A program made the position numbers and the translations under genes. 51,774 nucleotides of DNA. It comes from JAVBNW01 sp031551255. Lineage in GTDB: Bacteria > Bacillota > Clostridia > Christensenellales > UBA1750. The stretch covers positions 1 through 51,774 of the forward strand of contig JAVBNW010000033.1 of the NCBI GenBank assembly GCA_031551255.1. The letters run 5' to 3'. The notes under the pieces are model-generated. The model worked only from the letters and a program-made list of their open reading frames with translations. It did no database searches and was not told the DNA's origin. Below, piece by piece: positions 24,466-32,093 of the stretch (positions are counted from its first letter, which is position 1; every line of letters begins with the position of its first letter).

Positions 24466-24494
24466 GCATACAATCGGCATTGTGAGCCCATACT
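24466..24494 (+). promoter_or_regulatory. Candidate forespore (sigma-F/G-type) promoter of spoIIR
   Basis: GCATA (24466-24470), 15-base spacer, GCCCATACT (24486-24494). This fits the Bacillus sigma-F pattern GYATA-N15-GGnnAnAnT with one mismatch, and spoIIR is a sigma-F gene in Bacillus. No better sigma-A promoter was seen in the short gap. Confidence 0.55.
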
Positions 24495-24512
24495 CTTCAC
24501 GAGGTGAAACGT

Positions 24513-25070
24513 ATGAAAAAGGGGCTCATTTTTATCGCGTGTGCCGCGATATGTCTGGCGCTGTATAGCGTTGGCCGCGAGAATCCAAGCGAACTACAAA
24601 AAGCGGTCGATTCCGGGGACATCCTGCGCCTTCACGTGGTTGCGGCCAGCGACGACCCTTACGATCAGGAAACGAAGCTTGCCGTACGCGATGCAGTGCT
24701 CGCCTATTGCGGGCCGAAGCTGGAGGCCGCTTCAGGGCGCTCTGCGATGTTAGAGGTCGTCGAATCGGAACTCGCCAACATCGAGCGCATTGCGGGCGAA
24801 GCTGCGTCAAAACGCAGCTATTCCGGCCCCGTAACAGCTACCTTTGGAAAATATGCGTTTCCCGAACGGGAATACGCCGGCGAGATCGTGCCGGCGGGAA
24901 CCTACCAAGCGCTGCGCATCGTTCTGGGTGACGGAAAAGGCGCCAATTGGTGGTGCGTTATGTATCCGCCGCTTTGCTTCGTGGGAGAAAAAGCAGTGGC
25001 GCCCGGAGAAAAGATCGAAGTGAAGTTCACTTCTAAAATCGCATCATGGTGGAATTCACGTTCAAAATAA
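24513..25070 (+). CDS. spoIIR: Stage II sporulation protein R (SpoIIR)
   Basis: SpoIIR is the forespore signal that triggers SpoIIGA processing of pro-sigma-E in the mother cell. The 185-residue protein has an N-terminal hydrophobic segment (KGLIFIACAAICLALYSVG) for export into the intermembrane space, then the family blocks LRLHVVAASDDPYDQETKLAVRDAVL, FGKYAFPEREYAGEIVPAGTYQALRIVLGDGKGANWWCVMYPPLCFVGE. Length and motifs are normal. The ATG at 24513 has GAGGTG six bases upstream; GTG at 24504 overlaps that site. A composite hairpin repeat begins about 15 bases after the stop. Confidence 0.93.
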   Translation: MKKGLIFIACAAICLALYSVGRENPSELQKAVDSGDILRLHVVAASDDPYDQETKLAVRDAVLAYCGPKLEAASGRSAMLEVVESELANIERIAGEAASKRSYSGPVTATFGKYAFPEREYAGEIVPAGTYQALRIVLGDGKGANWWCVMYPPLCFVGEKAVAPGEKIEVKFTSKIASWWNSRSK

Positions 25071-25083
25071 CCGACGGCTCAAC

Positions 25084-25506
25084 TCCTCGTCGAGGCACAC
25101 TTCGCTCTGAACCGCCACCAAGCTGCGGCATGGTGGCGGTTCTGGCGCTTCGTGGCCTCTCCTCTTCCCAAAGAAACTGAGGTTTCTTTGGGATTAAGAA
25201 GAACGGGGAACGCGAGCTCCGCGCCTTTCTTCGCCCATCTCACGCCTTAAAATCGCCTCAGCGGTTTTGAGAAAGAGCAGGAGCGACGTCGTCGGGGTAC
25301 ACTGCGCTTCCTCTTCCCAAAGAAACTGAGGTCTTTTGGGAATTAAGAAGAACGGGGGAACGCGCGCCCTTGTTTCCTGCTCCGTCGTTCTTCTTACTCC
25401 TCAAAATCGCCTCAGCGGTTTTGAGAAAGAGCAGGTTTCACGCAGCGGCAATTCCCCGCAACATCGCAATGTTGTGGGGAATAGAGCGCAGTGCAAACCG
25501 ACGACG
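25084..25506 (+). repeat. Composite palindromic hairpin repeat, one and a half units
   Basis: In order: left flank CGTCG...CACTTCGCT, variable hairpin V1 (25107-25144, 12-bp stem), GGCGCTTCGTGG, a CCCAAAGAAAC hairpin (25167-25192), a central AAGAAGAACGGGG segment, and a hairpin ending GCGGTTTTGAG (about 25248-25271). A second left flank (CACTGCGCTT, 25301-25310) then follows directly by a second CCCAAAGAAAC hairpin, so V1 is missing from this copy. The element ends with CTCAAAATCGC/GCGGTTTTGAG (25400-25425), variable hairpin V2 (25449-25484) and right flank AGCGCAGTGCAAACCGACG. The same parts form the single unit at 26688-26953 in opposite orientation. No protein is encoded. Confidence 0.9.
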
Positions 25507-25626
25507 CGAGCGATACGCAGCCCGCGACGACGAACGACGACGAGTTCGAGCTCCGTTGTTACATTTTGGGAGTATTGGCAAGAACAATCAGCACAATTCA
25601 TCATTTATTTCTATAAACCGAACTTT

Positions 25627-25653
25627 TTCGACATTCTACAACACTTTGTCGGA
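25627..25653. promoter_or_regulatory. Spo0A binding sites (0A boxes) upstream of spo0A
   Basis: A perfect 0A box (TGTCGAA) on the minus strand at 25627-25633 and a near match (TGTCGGA) on the plus strand at 25647-25653, on opposite strands with a 13-base gap. They lie about 190 bases before the spo0A -10 box. Spo0A autoregulates its gene through upstream 0A boxes in Bacillus, so autoregulation here is likely but inferred. Confidence 0.6.
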
Positions 25654-25755
25654 TACTTCCCATTTGTGGGACATGATAATCGCCTTTTATAGGCATTTTC
25701 CCCGGGAAATGCGCAAGTTTGCCTGAATGGGCAAAACGCTTGATCGCATAAAACG

Positions 25756-25788
25756 CAAACCCCGCGTCCTTGTGGGGTTTGTATTTTT
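25756..25788 (+). terminator. Terminator between the repeat region and the spo0A promoter
   Basis: CAAACCCC / GGGGTTTG stem (25756-25763, 25774-25781) followed by TATTTTTA. It may insulate spo0A from spoIIR read-through. Confidence 0.7.
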
Positions 25789-25815
25789 ACAGAAATTGCA
25801 GTCACATTTTCTTGC

Positions 25816-25844
25816 TTGACGGAACGAAGGGGATTCGATAGAAT
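25816..25844 (+). promoter_or_regulatory. Promoter of spo0A
   Basis: TTGACG (25816-25821), 17-base spacer, TAGAAT (25839-25844), about 70 bases before the ATG. No clear sigma-H promoter was recognised. The gap 25071-25913 (843 bases) thus holds the composite repeat, 0A boxes, a terminator and this promoter, but no gene. Confidence 0.8.
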
Positions 25845-25913
25845 CGTGCCACAATGTTGCGAGGCAAACCTAAAGAAATGCCCGGCCTAAATAAGGAATG
25901 TGGAGGGTGAATC

Positions 25914-26687
25914 ATGGACGCTATACGCGTATTGGTAGCCGAAGACAACCAGCCTCTTTGCGAGCAAATGCGGCGCTATTTTGAAACTCAGAACGATATT
26001 GAGATCGTAGGCTTTGCTTCGCAAGGGCTGGAGGCCCTTGATATGGTTCGCGCCCTCAAGCCGGATGTTTTGCTGCTGGATATCATCATGCCGGAGATGG
26101 ACGGATTTTATGTTCTTGAGAAACTCCTAGAGCCGGATATCGAGAAACGGCCCGAAGTTATCGTCATTACCGGGCTGGGCAGAGATGATTTTGTACAGCG
26201 GGCCATGAGCCTTGGCGCGCAGTATTATATTGTGAAGCCCTACAAGTTCGAGCTTCTCACAACCAGAATCCACGATATGATGGGCCTGCGCATGCGCAAC
26301 ACGCCGGTTTCCCCCAGCATTCAGCCCGCCTCGGTCCCCTCTTTAGACGAGAAAATCGCCAATATGTTCCTTACGATCGGCGTTCCCGCACATATCAAAG
26401 GCTATCATTTTTTGCGAGAAGCAGTGAAAATGGTATTGGATGATCCCACCATGATCAACGCAATCACCAAAGCTCTGTACCCGGGCATCGCAAAGCGTTA
26501 TGCGACGTCGGCCAGCAAAGTAGAGCGGGCAATCCGCCATGCGATTGAGGTGGCGTGGAGCCGCGGACGCGTTGAAAACTTTAACCAGGCATTCGGCTAT
26601 ATCGTATTCTCGCCCGGCGACAAGCCGACCAACGGCGAATTCATCGCTTTGATTGCCGATAAGCTTTCGATGGAGCGGACAGCGTAA
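25914..26687 (+). CDS. spo0A: Sporulation master regulator Spo0A
   Basis: Spo0A~P controls entry into sporulation by binding 0A boxes. The 257-residue protein has a receiver domain (residues 1-125) with the acidic pocket E10/D11, phospho-acceptor D56 in LLLDIIMPEMDG, switch Thr in VITGLG and Lys in IVKPY; a linker; and the Spo0A_C domain with LDEKIANMFLTIGVPAHIKGYHFLREAVKMVL, LYPGIAKRYATSASKVERAIRHAIEVAWSRG (the DNA-recognition helices) and NGEFIALIADKL. All signature segments are intact. GGAGGG lies six bases before the ATG. The usual neighbour spoIVB is absent. A complete hairpin repeat starts directly after the stop codon. Confidence 0.97.
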   Translation: MDAIRVLVAEDNQPLCEQMRRYFETQNDIEIVGFASQGLEALDMVRALKPDVLLLDIIMPEMDGFYVLEKLLEPDIEKRPEVIVITGLGRDDFVQRAMSLGAQYYIVKPYKFELLTTRIHDMMGLRMRNTPVSPSIQPASVPSLDEKIANMFLTIGVPAHIKGYHFLREAVKMVLDDPTMINAITKALYPGIAKRYATSASKVERAIRHAIEVAWSRGRVENFNQAFGYIVFSPGDKPTNGEFIALIADKLSMERTA

Positions 26688-26953
26688 CCTCGTCGGTTTG
26701 TACTGCGCTTTATTCTCCACGGTTCTGCGATGCCGTGGAGAATAACCGCTACGTGAAACCTCCTCTTCCTCAAAACCGCTGAGGCGATTTTGAGGATTGA
26801 GAACGACGAAGAAAGGCGCAGAGCTCGCGTTCCCCGTTCTTCTTAATTCCAAAGAAACCTCAGTTTTTTGGGGAAGAGGAGATTCCACGAAGCGGACAAG
26901 CCCTCATAACACCGTGGTGTTATGAGGGCTTAAAGCGTAGTGCGAATCGACGA
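26688..26953 (-). repeat. Composite palindromic hairpin repeat, one complete unit, filling a convergent gap
   Basis: Read on the minus strand: flank CGTCGATTCGCACTACGCT, variable hairpin V1 (26896-26933, 16-bp stem AAGCCCTCATAACACC), CCGCTTCGTGGAATCTCC, a CCAAAGAAAC-type hairpin, AAGAAGAACGGGGAACGCG centre, hairpin CTCAAAATCGC/GCGGTTTTGAG (26769-26794), TTTCACGTAGCGG, variable hairpin V2 (26710-26745, 12-bp stem TATTCTCCACGG), and flank AGCGCAGTACAAACCGACG. The two halves are inverted copies of each other. The unit runs from the spo0A stop to the stop of the DUF4340 gene and probably ends transcription in both directions. Confidence 0.92.
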
Positions 26954-28915
26954 CTACAGGCCTGCGATTAAATCTTCGAACCTATCGAACTGTTTTGTGA
27001 GCAGCTGCTTGCTCACGAGGAACTGCGCGTCGTGCCCGCGCACCGCCATGGAGTACAGATCGCTCCTGTAATCGCGAAATTCCACAACCACCGGCGCGCG
27101 CCCGTCGCCAAAGGTATATTCGATCGAAACCATGGGCTCCTTGGCGCCCTGTACGATCGCGACATCCTGCGCCGATACGCCCGCAAGGCCCGCGTATGCC
27201 TCGTCCATCGCGGAAGAGTCGATCTTCTTGCCCATGTAGGTAGCCACGCCGCCCTCGCGTGAGAACGTGCGCACATCGCCATTGCCAAGGTCGATGGAAA
27301 TCCCGGTAACGGCCGACGCATCGGTCGAAAGCGGCAGTGCAAGGGTGGATGCTATGATCGGCTCGATCGCGTTCACCGAATCCCTGCGCGTATAAAACAG
27401 CACCGTGTTGCCGTTTTGCCGGATCGCATAGAAGTCTTTCTGGTAAGGGATGTATTCGCTGACGACGGGCTGAGTGCCGTCGTTGAACACATAACGGATG
27501 GTTACGGCAGGTTCGCCGCCCACTTCGCCCTGCACCTCGCCTTGCACCTGAATGCCGATCAGCGCTTGGTAAAGCTTTTTAAATCTGTCCTCATCCACTT
27601 GCGTGCCGTTGATCGTGTACGTGGACAGATAGTCCGGTTCGCCATTGGCCAATAGTTTGACCTTGCCCGCATCGTCGTATTGCTCTTTGCGTGCAATCGC
27701 CATGTCGAACTTTTTCGACGCGCCGTTTACGGAGAGACTATCCACGTTGGCGATGTTTACAATGGCCGCAAACCTATCCACAACGCTTGCAAGGGTGGCT
27801 GTGTCAAGGAACGAGAGTAGGCTCGTCTTGGCGGTGTACACTTCCTTTTCTCCCACGAGCCGCACATAGGTCGTGCCCTGCGCGGCGTCGGCCACATCGC
27901 CGACGCTGAAGTACAGCCTTGCGCCGGTATTATCCTTGAGCATGACCGTTGCGCGCGGGTCGTCCAGGCCATAGGGCGCATAGTTGTCGGGCGTGTCGAC
28001 GTATTCGGTCAGCGCAAAGGCGTTGATTTGCTCGGCGAGCTTGGATACCGACGGATAATCGGCGTCAAACGGCTCGGGCTTGAGGATTCTCCAGGTCGTC
28101 ATCATCGTGGCGGCAGTATCCAGACGGATCTCCAGCGAAGCGCCGTCCCGCCGCTCGATGAGCAAATAGTCGATGCTCTCCAGCGTCACCGTGGGCAGCA
28201 CGTCGATCGCATGCAGGGCCTTGGGAGTGTGGGTGATGCGCGTGCCGGCATAATCGGCAACGCGGTAGACCGTATCTCCGCCCTGCTCCATCAAGTACCA
28301 ATCCAGGCCGCTAGCCAGGCGGGTCCCCAGCAGCAGCACGCGGGGCTCCTCCCCCGCGACGCGAACGGTCATCTCGCAGGTAGGGTCGTCAAGCCCGTAG
28401 CGCGCCAGATCCTCGGGGTTCTCCTCCACCGGTTCGCCGGCAAGGCTCGCGCCTACGGTATAGACGTCCCCGAGCCTGAACTGGTTAAGCTTCACGTCGT
28501 CGGGCCAACCCTCCACCATGTAGGTGATCGCGTCGGCCTTTTGCGACTTGGTTACGGTGTAGGGCTCCTCGCCCTTGAGCGCAATCGTAATGCTTTCGAT
28601 GCTCGCGCGATCGTTTTGCATCAGCACGACTTCCGTACTCACGACTTCCGGCTGGACGGGCCGCCAATCTTGCAACAGCAGCACCGCGAACACCACGACC
28701 GCCGCAACGCCCGCCAATGCCAGAATGCGCAACGTAAGCCTGCCCTTTTTATGGGGCTTGTAGTCCTTGCGAAGGTCGCTTGAAAAACTCAAAGGACGTC
28801 GTGCGTTTTCATCGGCGGCATCGGCCTTGTCAGGGGCGCCGTCCTGCGCGGGCACACCGGGCTCCGCGCCGGATATGGGCTCCCCGGCGTCGCGCTTCTG
28901 CCTGTCGTCCGTCAT
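26954..28915 (-). CDS. DUF4340-domain membrane protein of a Gld-type ABC system
   Basis: The 653-residue protein starts with a polar, Asp/Ala-rich cytosolic segment, then one transmembrane helix (ILALAGVAAVVVFAVLLLQ), and a large extracytoplasmic part with repeated DUF4340-like units: NPEDLARYGLDDPTCEMTVRVAGEEPRVLLLGTRLASGLDWYLMEQGGDTVYRVAD and DNYAPYGLDDPRATVMLKDNTGARLYFSVGDVADAAQGTTYVRL share the YGLDDP...G...YV pattern. Such proteins accompany GldG-like subunits; their role is unknown. GGAGG lies nine bases before the start, inside the end of the GldG-like gene, which stops one base before this ATG. It is the last gene of the four-gene operon. Confidence 0.85.
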   Translation of the reverse strand: MTDDRQKRDAGEPISGAEPGVPAQDGAPDKADAADENARRPLSFSSDLRKDYKPHKKGRLTLRILALAGVAAVVVFAVLLLQDWRPVQPEVVSTEVVLMQNDRASIESITIALKGEEPYTVTKSQKADAITYMVEGWPDDVKLNQFRLGDVYTVGASLAGEPVEENPEDLARYGLDDPTCEMTVRVAGEEPRVLLLGTRLASGLDWYLMEQGGDTVYRVADYAGTRITHTPKALHAIDVLPTVTLESIDYLLIERRDGASLEIRLDTAATMMTTWRILKPEPFDADYPSVSKLAEQINAFALTEYVDTPDNYAPYGLDDPRATVMLKDNTGARLYFSVGDVADAAQGTTYVRLVGEKEVYTAKTSLLSFLDTATLASVVDRFAAIVNIANVDSLSVNGASKKFDMAIARKEQYDDAGKVKLLANGEPDYLSTYTINGTQVDEDRFKKLYQALIGIQVQGEVQGEVGGEPAVTIRYVFNDGTQPVVSEYIPYQKDFYAIRQNGNTVLFYTRRDSVNAIEPIIASTLALPLSTDASAVTGISIDLGNGDVRTFSREGGVATYMGKKIDSSAMDEAYAGLAGVSAQDVAIVQGAKEPMVSIEYTFGDGRAPVVVEFRDYRSDLYSMAVRGHDAQFLVSKQLLTKQFDRFEDLIAGL

Positions 28916-30397
28916 TTACAGATGCCTCCTTCTGAGCCAGATCACCAGGCCCCCCGCTATGAACGCCAGCGGAATCACAAGCATGCACAGGGCCGCCCAG
29001 CCCAGCAGGCCTGCCGTTGTCGTAATATTCAGGCTGTTGCCGAGCATGGATTTACCCACGATGGATATCGCGGAGCTCTCTCCCTGCATCCAGCGGATGG
29101 AATTGAAGAACAGATCTCCGTTGCCGGAATACGACGCGAATTGCTGCGCGGAAATAAACAGCGAGTTGCCCAGCACCACGATCATGGTGTTTTGATCCCC
29201 GCCAACTGCCTTTTCTACCGTCAGGCCCACCGTGCGGGGGCCGGGTAGGTCGCCATCGCCGGGCGTAACGTTGGGGTCGTCCAAGTCCATCTTGCCAAAG
29301 GCGGTGTCGGAAGTCGTCAAAAACGGGGTGACCGTAAGGCCGCTCTGCCCGATTTGTGAAATATCAAACGAGCTTACGTACGGGAACACCGGCACCAGCT
29401 TGCTGGTTTGCAGCTGCGAGGTGATGTCGTTGCTCTCCATGTTGGGGATGATGATGGTCGGGTTGCCCTGCTGGTTTTTCGACTGATCGCTTTCCACCAC
29501 CAGGTCGTGGTTCACGGTTACGCCGTACAGCGAAAGCAGCGACTCGAAATTTTCGAGCTCTTCGTCGCCGCCGTTGCGCAAATACATCATCTTGCCGCCG
29601 GCCTCTAAAAACGCCTTGAGCGTCTCGCGCTCGTCGGGCGAAAGATCCCTCTGCGGCGCGTTGACGATCAGGATATCCCCCGGCGCCAACTGAGAAATGC
29701 CGGTGATGCCCACCGTGCCGATTTCGATGTTGAGCTGCTCGATCGGCGCCTGAATGTAACTGGAGTACTGGCTGAACGGCACCTCGTTGTGCTCCGTGAG
29801 GAAGTACAGCTTCTGCTGATTTTCCGAGGAGACGAACACGACCGCGTTCGTGAGCGCCTGTTCGCCGATGAAAGCCTTGGTGTAGGGCTGGTAGGTGGTC
29901 ATGTCGTATTCGGTTTCATACATATCGCTCTGATCCAGCACGCGGAAGCGGCTCTGATCCTGATTCGCTACGACGACGGAGTTTTCGCCGACGCCGGTGC
30001 CGGTAGCGTCAAACTGGTTGGCAAACGTGGGGTTGCGCACCGGGTCGACTACGCGCACGGTGATCATATCCGGGTTCAGGTGGCGGTAGCGGTTGAGAAG
30101 CTCGGTGACGGTGTTGACCGATGACGCCTCCTGATACAGCGCGATGAATTCTATCGGTTCGGTGAGCCCTTTGATGATCTGGGTGGTCTGCGGCGAAATC
30201 TTAAACAGCTTGTTCGCCGTCACGTCCAGCTTCAGGCCCCAGTTATCGTCCATGGCCGTGACGCCTACGTTCACCAAGATGATCACGGCGACCACGACGA
30301 TGATCATAAACAACGAGAAGCCGCCATAGCGCAGGCGCTTGCTCGAAGCAACGCCCCGAAGGCTCAGCTTCTTCTTTCCCTTATTCTCCACGCTCAT
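28916..30397 (-). CDS. GldG-like ABC transporter auxiliary protein
   Basis: A 493-residue member of the GldG/ABC_transp_aux family. An N-terminal transmembrane helix (LFMIIVVVAVIILVNVGVTAM) is followed by the typical LKLDVTANKLFKISPQTTQIIKGLTEPIEFIALYQE opening, a large extracytoplasmic domain with LTNAVVFVSSENQQKLYFLTEHNE and GDILIVNAPQRDLSPDERETLKAFLEAGGKMMYL, and a C-terminal helix (LLGWAALCMLVIPLAFIAGGLVIWLRRR). In gliding Bacteroidetes GldG works with GldA and GldF; in non-gliding Bacillota the cargo is unknown. Its start overlaps the permease stop by four bases. Confidence 0.88.
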   Translation of the reverse strand: MSVENKGKKKLSLRGVASSKRLRYGGFSLFMIIVVVAVIILVNVGVTAMDDNWGLKLDVTANKLFKISPQTTQIIKGLTEPIEFIALYQEASSVNTVTELLNRYRHLNPDMITVRVVDPVRNPTFANQFDATGTGVGENSVVVANQDQSRFRVLDQSDMYETEYDMTTYQPYTKAFIGEQALTNAVVFVSSENQQKLYFLTEHNEVPFSQYSSYIQAPIEQLNIEIGTVGITGISQLAPGDILIVNAPQRDLSPDERETLKAFLEAGGKMMYLRNGGDEELENFESLLSLYGVTVNHDLVVESDQSKNQQGNPTIIIPNMESNDITSQLQTSKLVPVFPYVSSFDISQIGQSGLTVTPFLTTSDTAFGKMDLDDPNVTPGDGDLPGPRTVGLTVEKAVGGDQNTMIVVLGNSLFISAQQFASYSGNGDLFFNSIRWMQGESSAISIVGKSMLGNSLNITTTAGLLGWAALCMLVIPLAFIAGGLVIWLRRRHL

Positions 30398-31104
30398 GCC
30401 TCACTCCACCTTCTCTTTTCAATCACGCGCACGGCCAGGAACACAAACACCGCGCAGAAGGAGATCATATACACGATCGCCGAAAGCGACAGCACGCCGC
30501 TGGTAAACGTATAAGCGCGCTCGTAGATCGACAGCCAATCGATGATCGTGGGCACGAACGGAACCGCGACGATGGCCTTGAGATACTGAAGCAGCTGAAG
30601 AACCAGCGCCGCGCCTACGGTGGCGACGCAGGCGATGATCTGCGATTCCGTCATGGAGGAGATGAGCACGCCGATGGCGATGACGCCGCAGCCCAGCAGG
30701 AAAAGGCCCAAATAGTTGGTGAGCATCGCCGGAACGGCCAGAATGCCGTAGTAGGCGATGATGGCCATATAAACGCCAGTGACGCATAGCGTAAGCAGGA
30801 AGACCGTGCACGCGGCAAAATACTTACCCAGCACGATATCCCAAATCGACAGCGGCGACGTGATGAGCAGCTGGTCGGTCTTGTTGCGCCGCTCGTCGGT
30901 GAAAAGGCGCATGGTGAGAATCGGCAAAAGAATGATGGTGATAAACTGGATGTCGCCAAAGTAGTAAGAGGTTTCCGAAGACATCTGGAAGAGATTTCCC
31001 AGCGTGAAGAACAGCCCCGTCATCAAAAGATACAATCCCATGTACACATAGGCCAGCGGGGCCGTAAAGTACGCCTGCATCTCTCGCCTGTAAACCGCCT
31101 GCAT
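30394..31104 (-). CDS. ABC-2 type transporter permease (GldF-like)
   Basis: A 236-residue integral membrane protein with six predicted helices: MQAYFTAPLAYVYMGLYLLMTGLFFTLGNLF at the start, the ABC-2 segment FITIILLPILTMRLFTDERRNKTDQLLITSPLSIWDIVLGKYFAACTVFLLTLCVTGVYM, GLFLLGCGVIAIGVLISSMTESQIIACVATVGAALVLQLL, and a last helix before IEKRRWSEA. The RNKTDQLLITSP loop is typical of GldF-like permeases that couple to the adjacent ATPase. The start ATG overlaps the ATPase TGA. It should form the membrane pore of the complex with the 31104-32051 gene product. Confidence 0.9.
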   Translation of the reverse strand: MQAVYRREMQAYFTAPLAYVYMGLYLLMTGLFFTLGNLFQMSSETSYYFGDIQFITIILLPILTMRLFTDERRNKTDQLLITSPLSIWDIVLGKYFAACTVFLLTLCVTGVYMAIIAYYGILAVPAMLTNYLGLFLLGCGVIAIGVLISSMTESQIIACVATVGAALVLQLLQYLKAIVAVPFVPTIIDWLSIYERAYTFTSGVLSLSAIVYMISFCAVFVFLAVRVIEKRRWSEA

Positions 31105-32051
31105 CAGATCGCCGCCTCCTTATCCTTGGTAAGATCGAGGAAGATATCCTCCAGCGTCGGCGCCGCGCTCTGCAGCATCAAAATGTGCATGCCGGACGAC
31201 GCGATTTGGTTGAACATCTGCTTGCGGATATCGACGCCGCGGTCGCACTCGAGGGTGAAATCCATCGAGCCCTGCTCTTTGGAAACCTGCTCTTCGGCAT
31301 CTCTTACGCCGGAAAGATCCCTAAGCACGCGCATTGCCCGCTTAGGATCGCCCGCGATGCGCACGTTTAAGCGTTGTATCTCGTCCGCGCCCTGCCTTAG
31401 GTGATCAAGCGTGTCCTGCGCGACGATCTCCCCCTGGTTGATAATCACGACGCGCTCGCATACATCGCTAACCTCGTGCAGGATGTGCGAGGAAAGCACG
31501 ACCGTATGATCCTTGCCAAGGTCTTTGATCAGGTTGCGGATCTCGATGATCTGCCGGGGATCGAGCCCTACCGTCGGCTCGTCCATGATGATGATATCCG
31601 GGTTGCCCACGAGCGCCTGCGCAAGCCCTACCCTCTGCTTATAGCCCTTGGAAAGGTTCTTGATGAGGCGGTTGTATACATCGGTAATCTTCACCAGTTC
31701 GCAAATATCGTCGATGTGCGGCTTCTGGTTGCGCTTGCGCACTTCTTTTATGTCGCACACAAAGCGCAGGTATTCGGCGACCGTCATGTCAAGGTACAGC
31801 GGCGGCTGCTCGGGCAGATAGCCGATATGCCGCTTGACCAGGCGCGGCTCCTCCAGAATATCGTGCCCGTCGAGCAGCACGCGCCCGGCGCTGGAGGAAA
31901 TATAGCCGGTTACGATGTTCATGGTGGTCGTCTTGCCCGCGCCGTTGCGCCCGAGGAAGCCTAAGATCTCTCCCCTGGGGATGGTAAACGTCACGTCTTT
32001 TACGGCGTATTTTGCGCCGTAGCGCTTGGAGACGTTCTGGATCTCGATCAT
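31104..32051 (-). CDS. ABC transporter ATP-binding protein (GldA-like)
   Basis: A 315-residue ABC ATPase with Walker A GFLGRNGAGKTTTMNIVTGYI, Q-loop region GYLPEQPPLY, signature NLSKGYKQRVGLAQALVG (LSKGY variant of LSGGQ), Walker B PDIIIMDEPTVGLDP and the His-loop VVLSSHILHEV. A C-terminal extension of about 90 residues (LNVRIAGDPKRAMRVLRDLSGV...) is typical of GldA/DrrA-type exporters. The start at 32051 has GGAGG seven bases upstream; a longer frame to 32102 has no support. It is the first gene of the operon; three 11-bp phased TTTGAACA-like repeats lie directly upstream. Confidence 0.93.
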   Translation of the reverse strand: MIEIQNVSKRYGAKYAVKDVTFTIPRGEILGFLGRNGAGKTTTMNIVTGYISSSAGRVLLDGHDILEEPRLVKRHIGYLPEQPPLYLDMTVAEYLRFVCDIKEVRKRNQKPHIDDICELVKITDVYNRLIKNLSKGYKQRVGLAQALVGNPDIIIMDEPTVGLDPRQIIEIRNLIKDLGKDHTVVLSSHILHEVSDVCERVVIINQGEIVAQDTLDHLRQGADEIQRLNVRIAGDPKRAMRVLRDLSGVRDAEEQVSKEQGSMDFTLECDRGVDIRKQMFNQIASSGMHILMLQSAAPTLEDIFLDLTKDKEAAI

Positions 32052-32093
32052 GGAACAACCTCCTTCATATCGAACACAAGTATAGGGCATGTC

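Noticed and set aside
25084..25506. CRISPR array or attC-like integron sites
   Set aside because: The repeated parts are nested hairpins of different kinds without regular direct repeats and spacers, there are no cas or integrase genes, and the R'/R'' core pattern of attC is not seen.
25336..25692. Open frame sharing the peptide PQNRLSGFE with a frame at 26343-26888 on the other strand, as if a conserved protein family
   Set aside because: Both frames lie on the composite repeat, which is present in opposite orientation, so the shared peptide is the repeat read in the same frame. There is no ribosome binding site, and the second frame overlaps the spo0A coding region.
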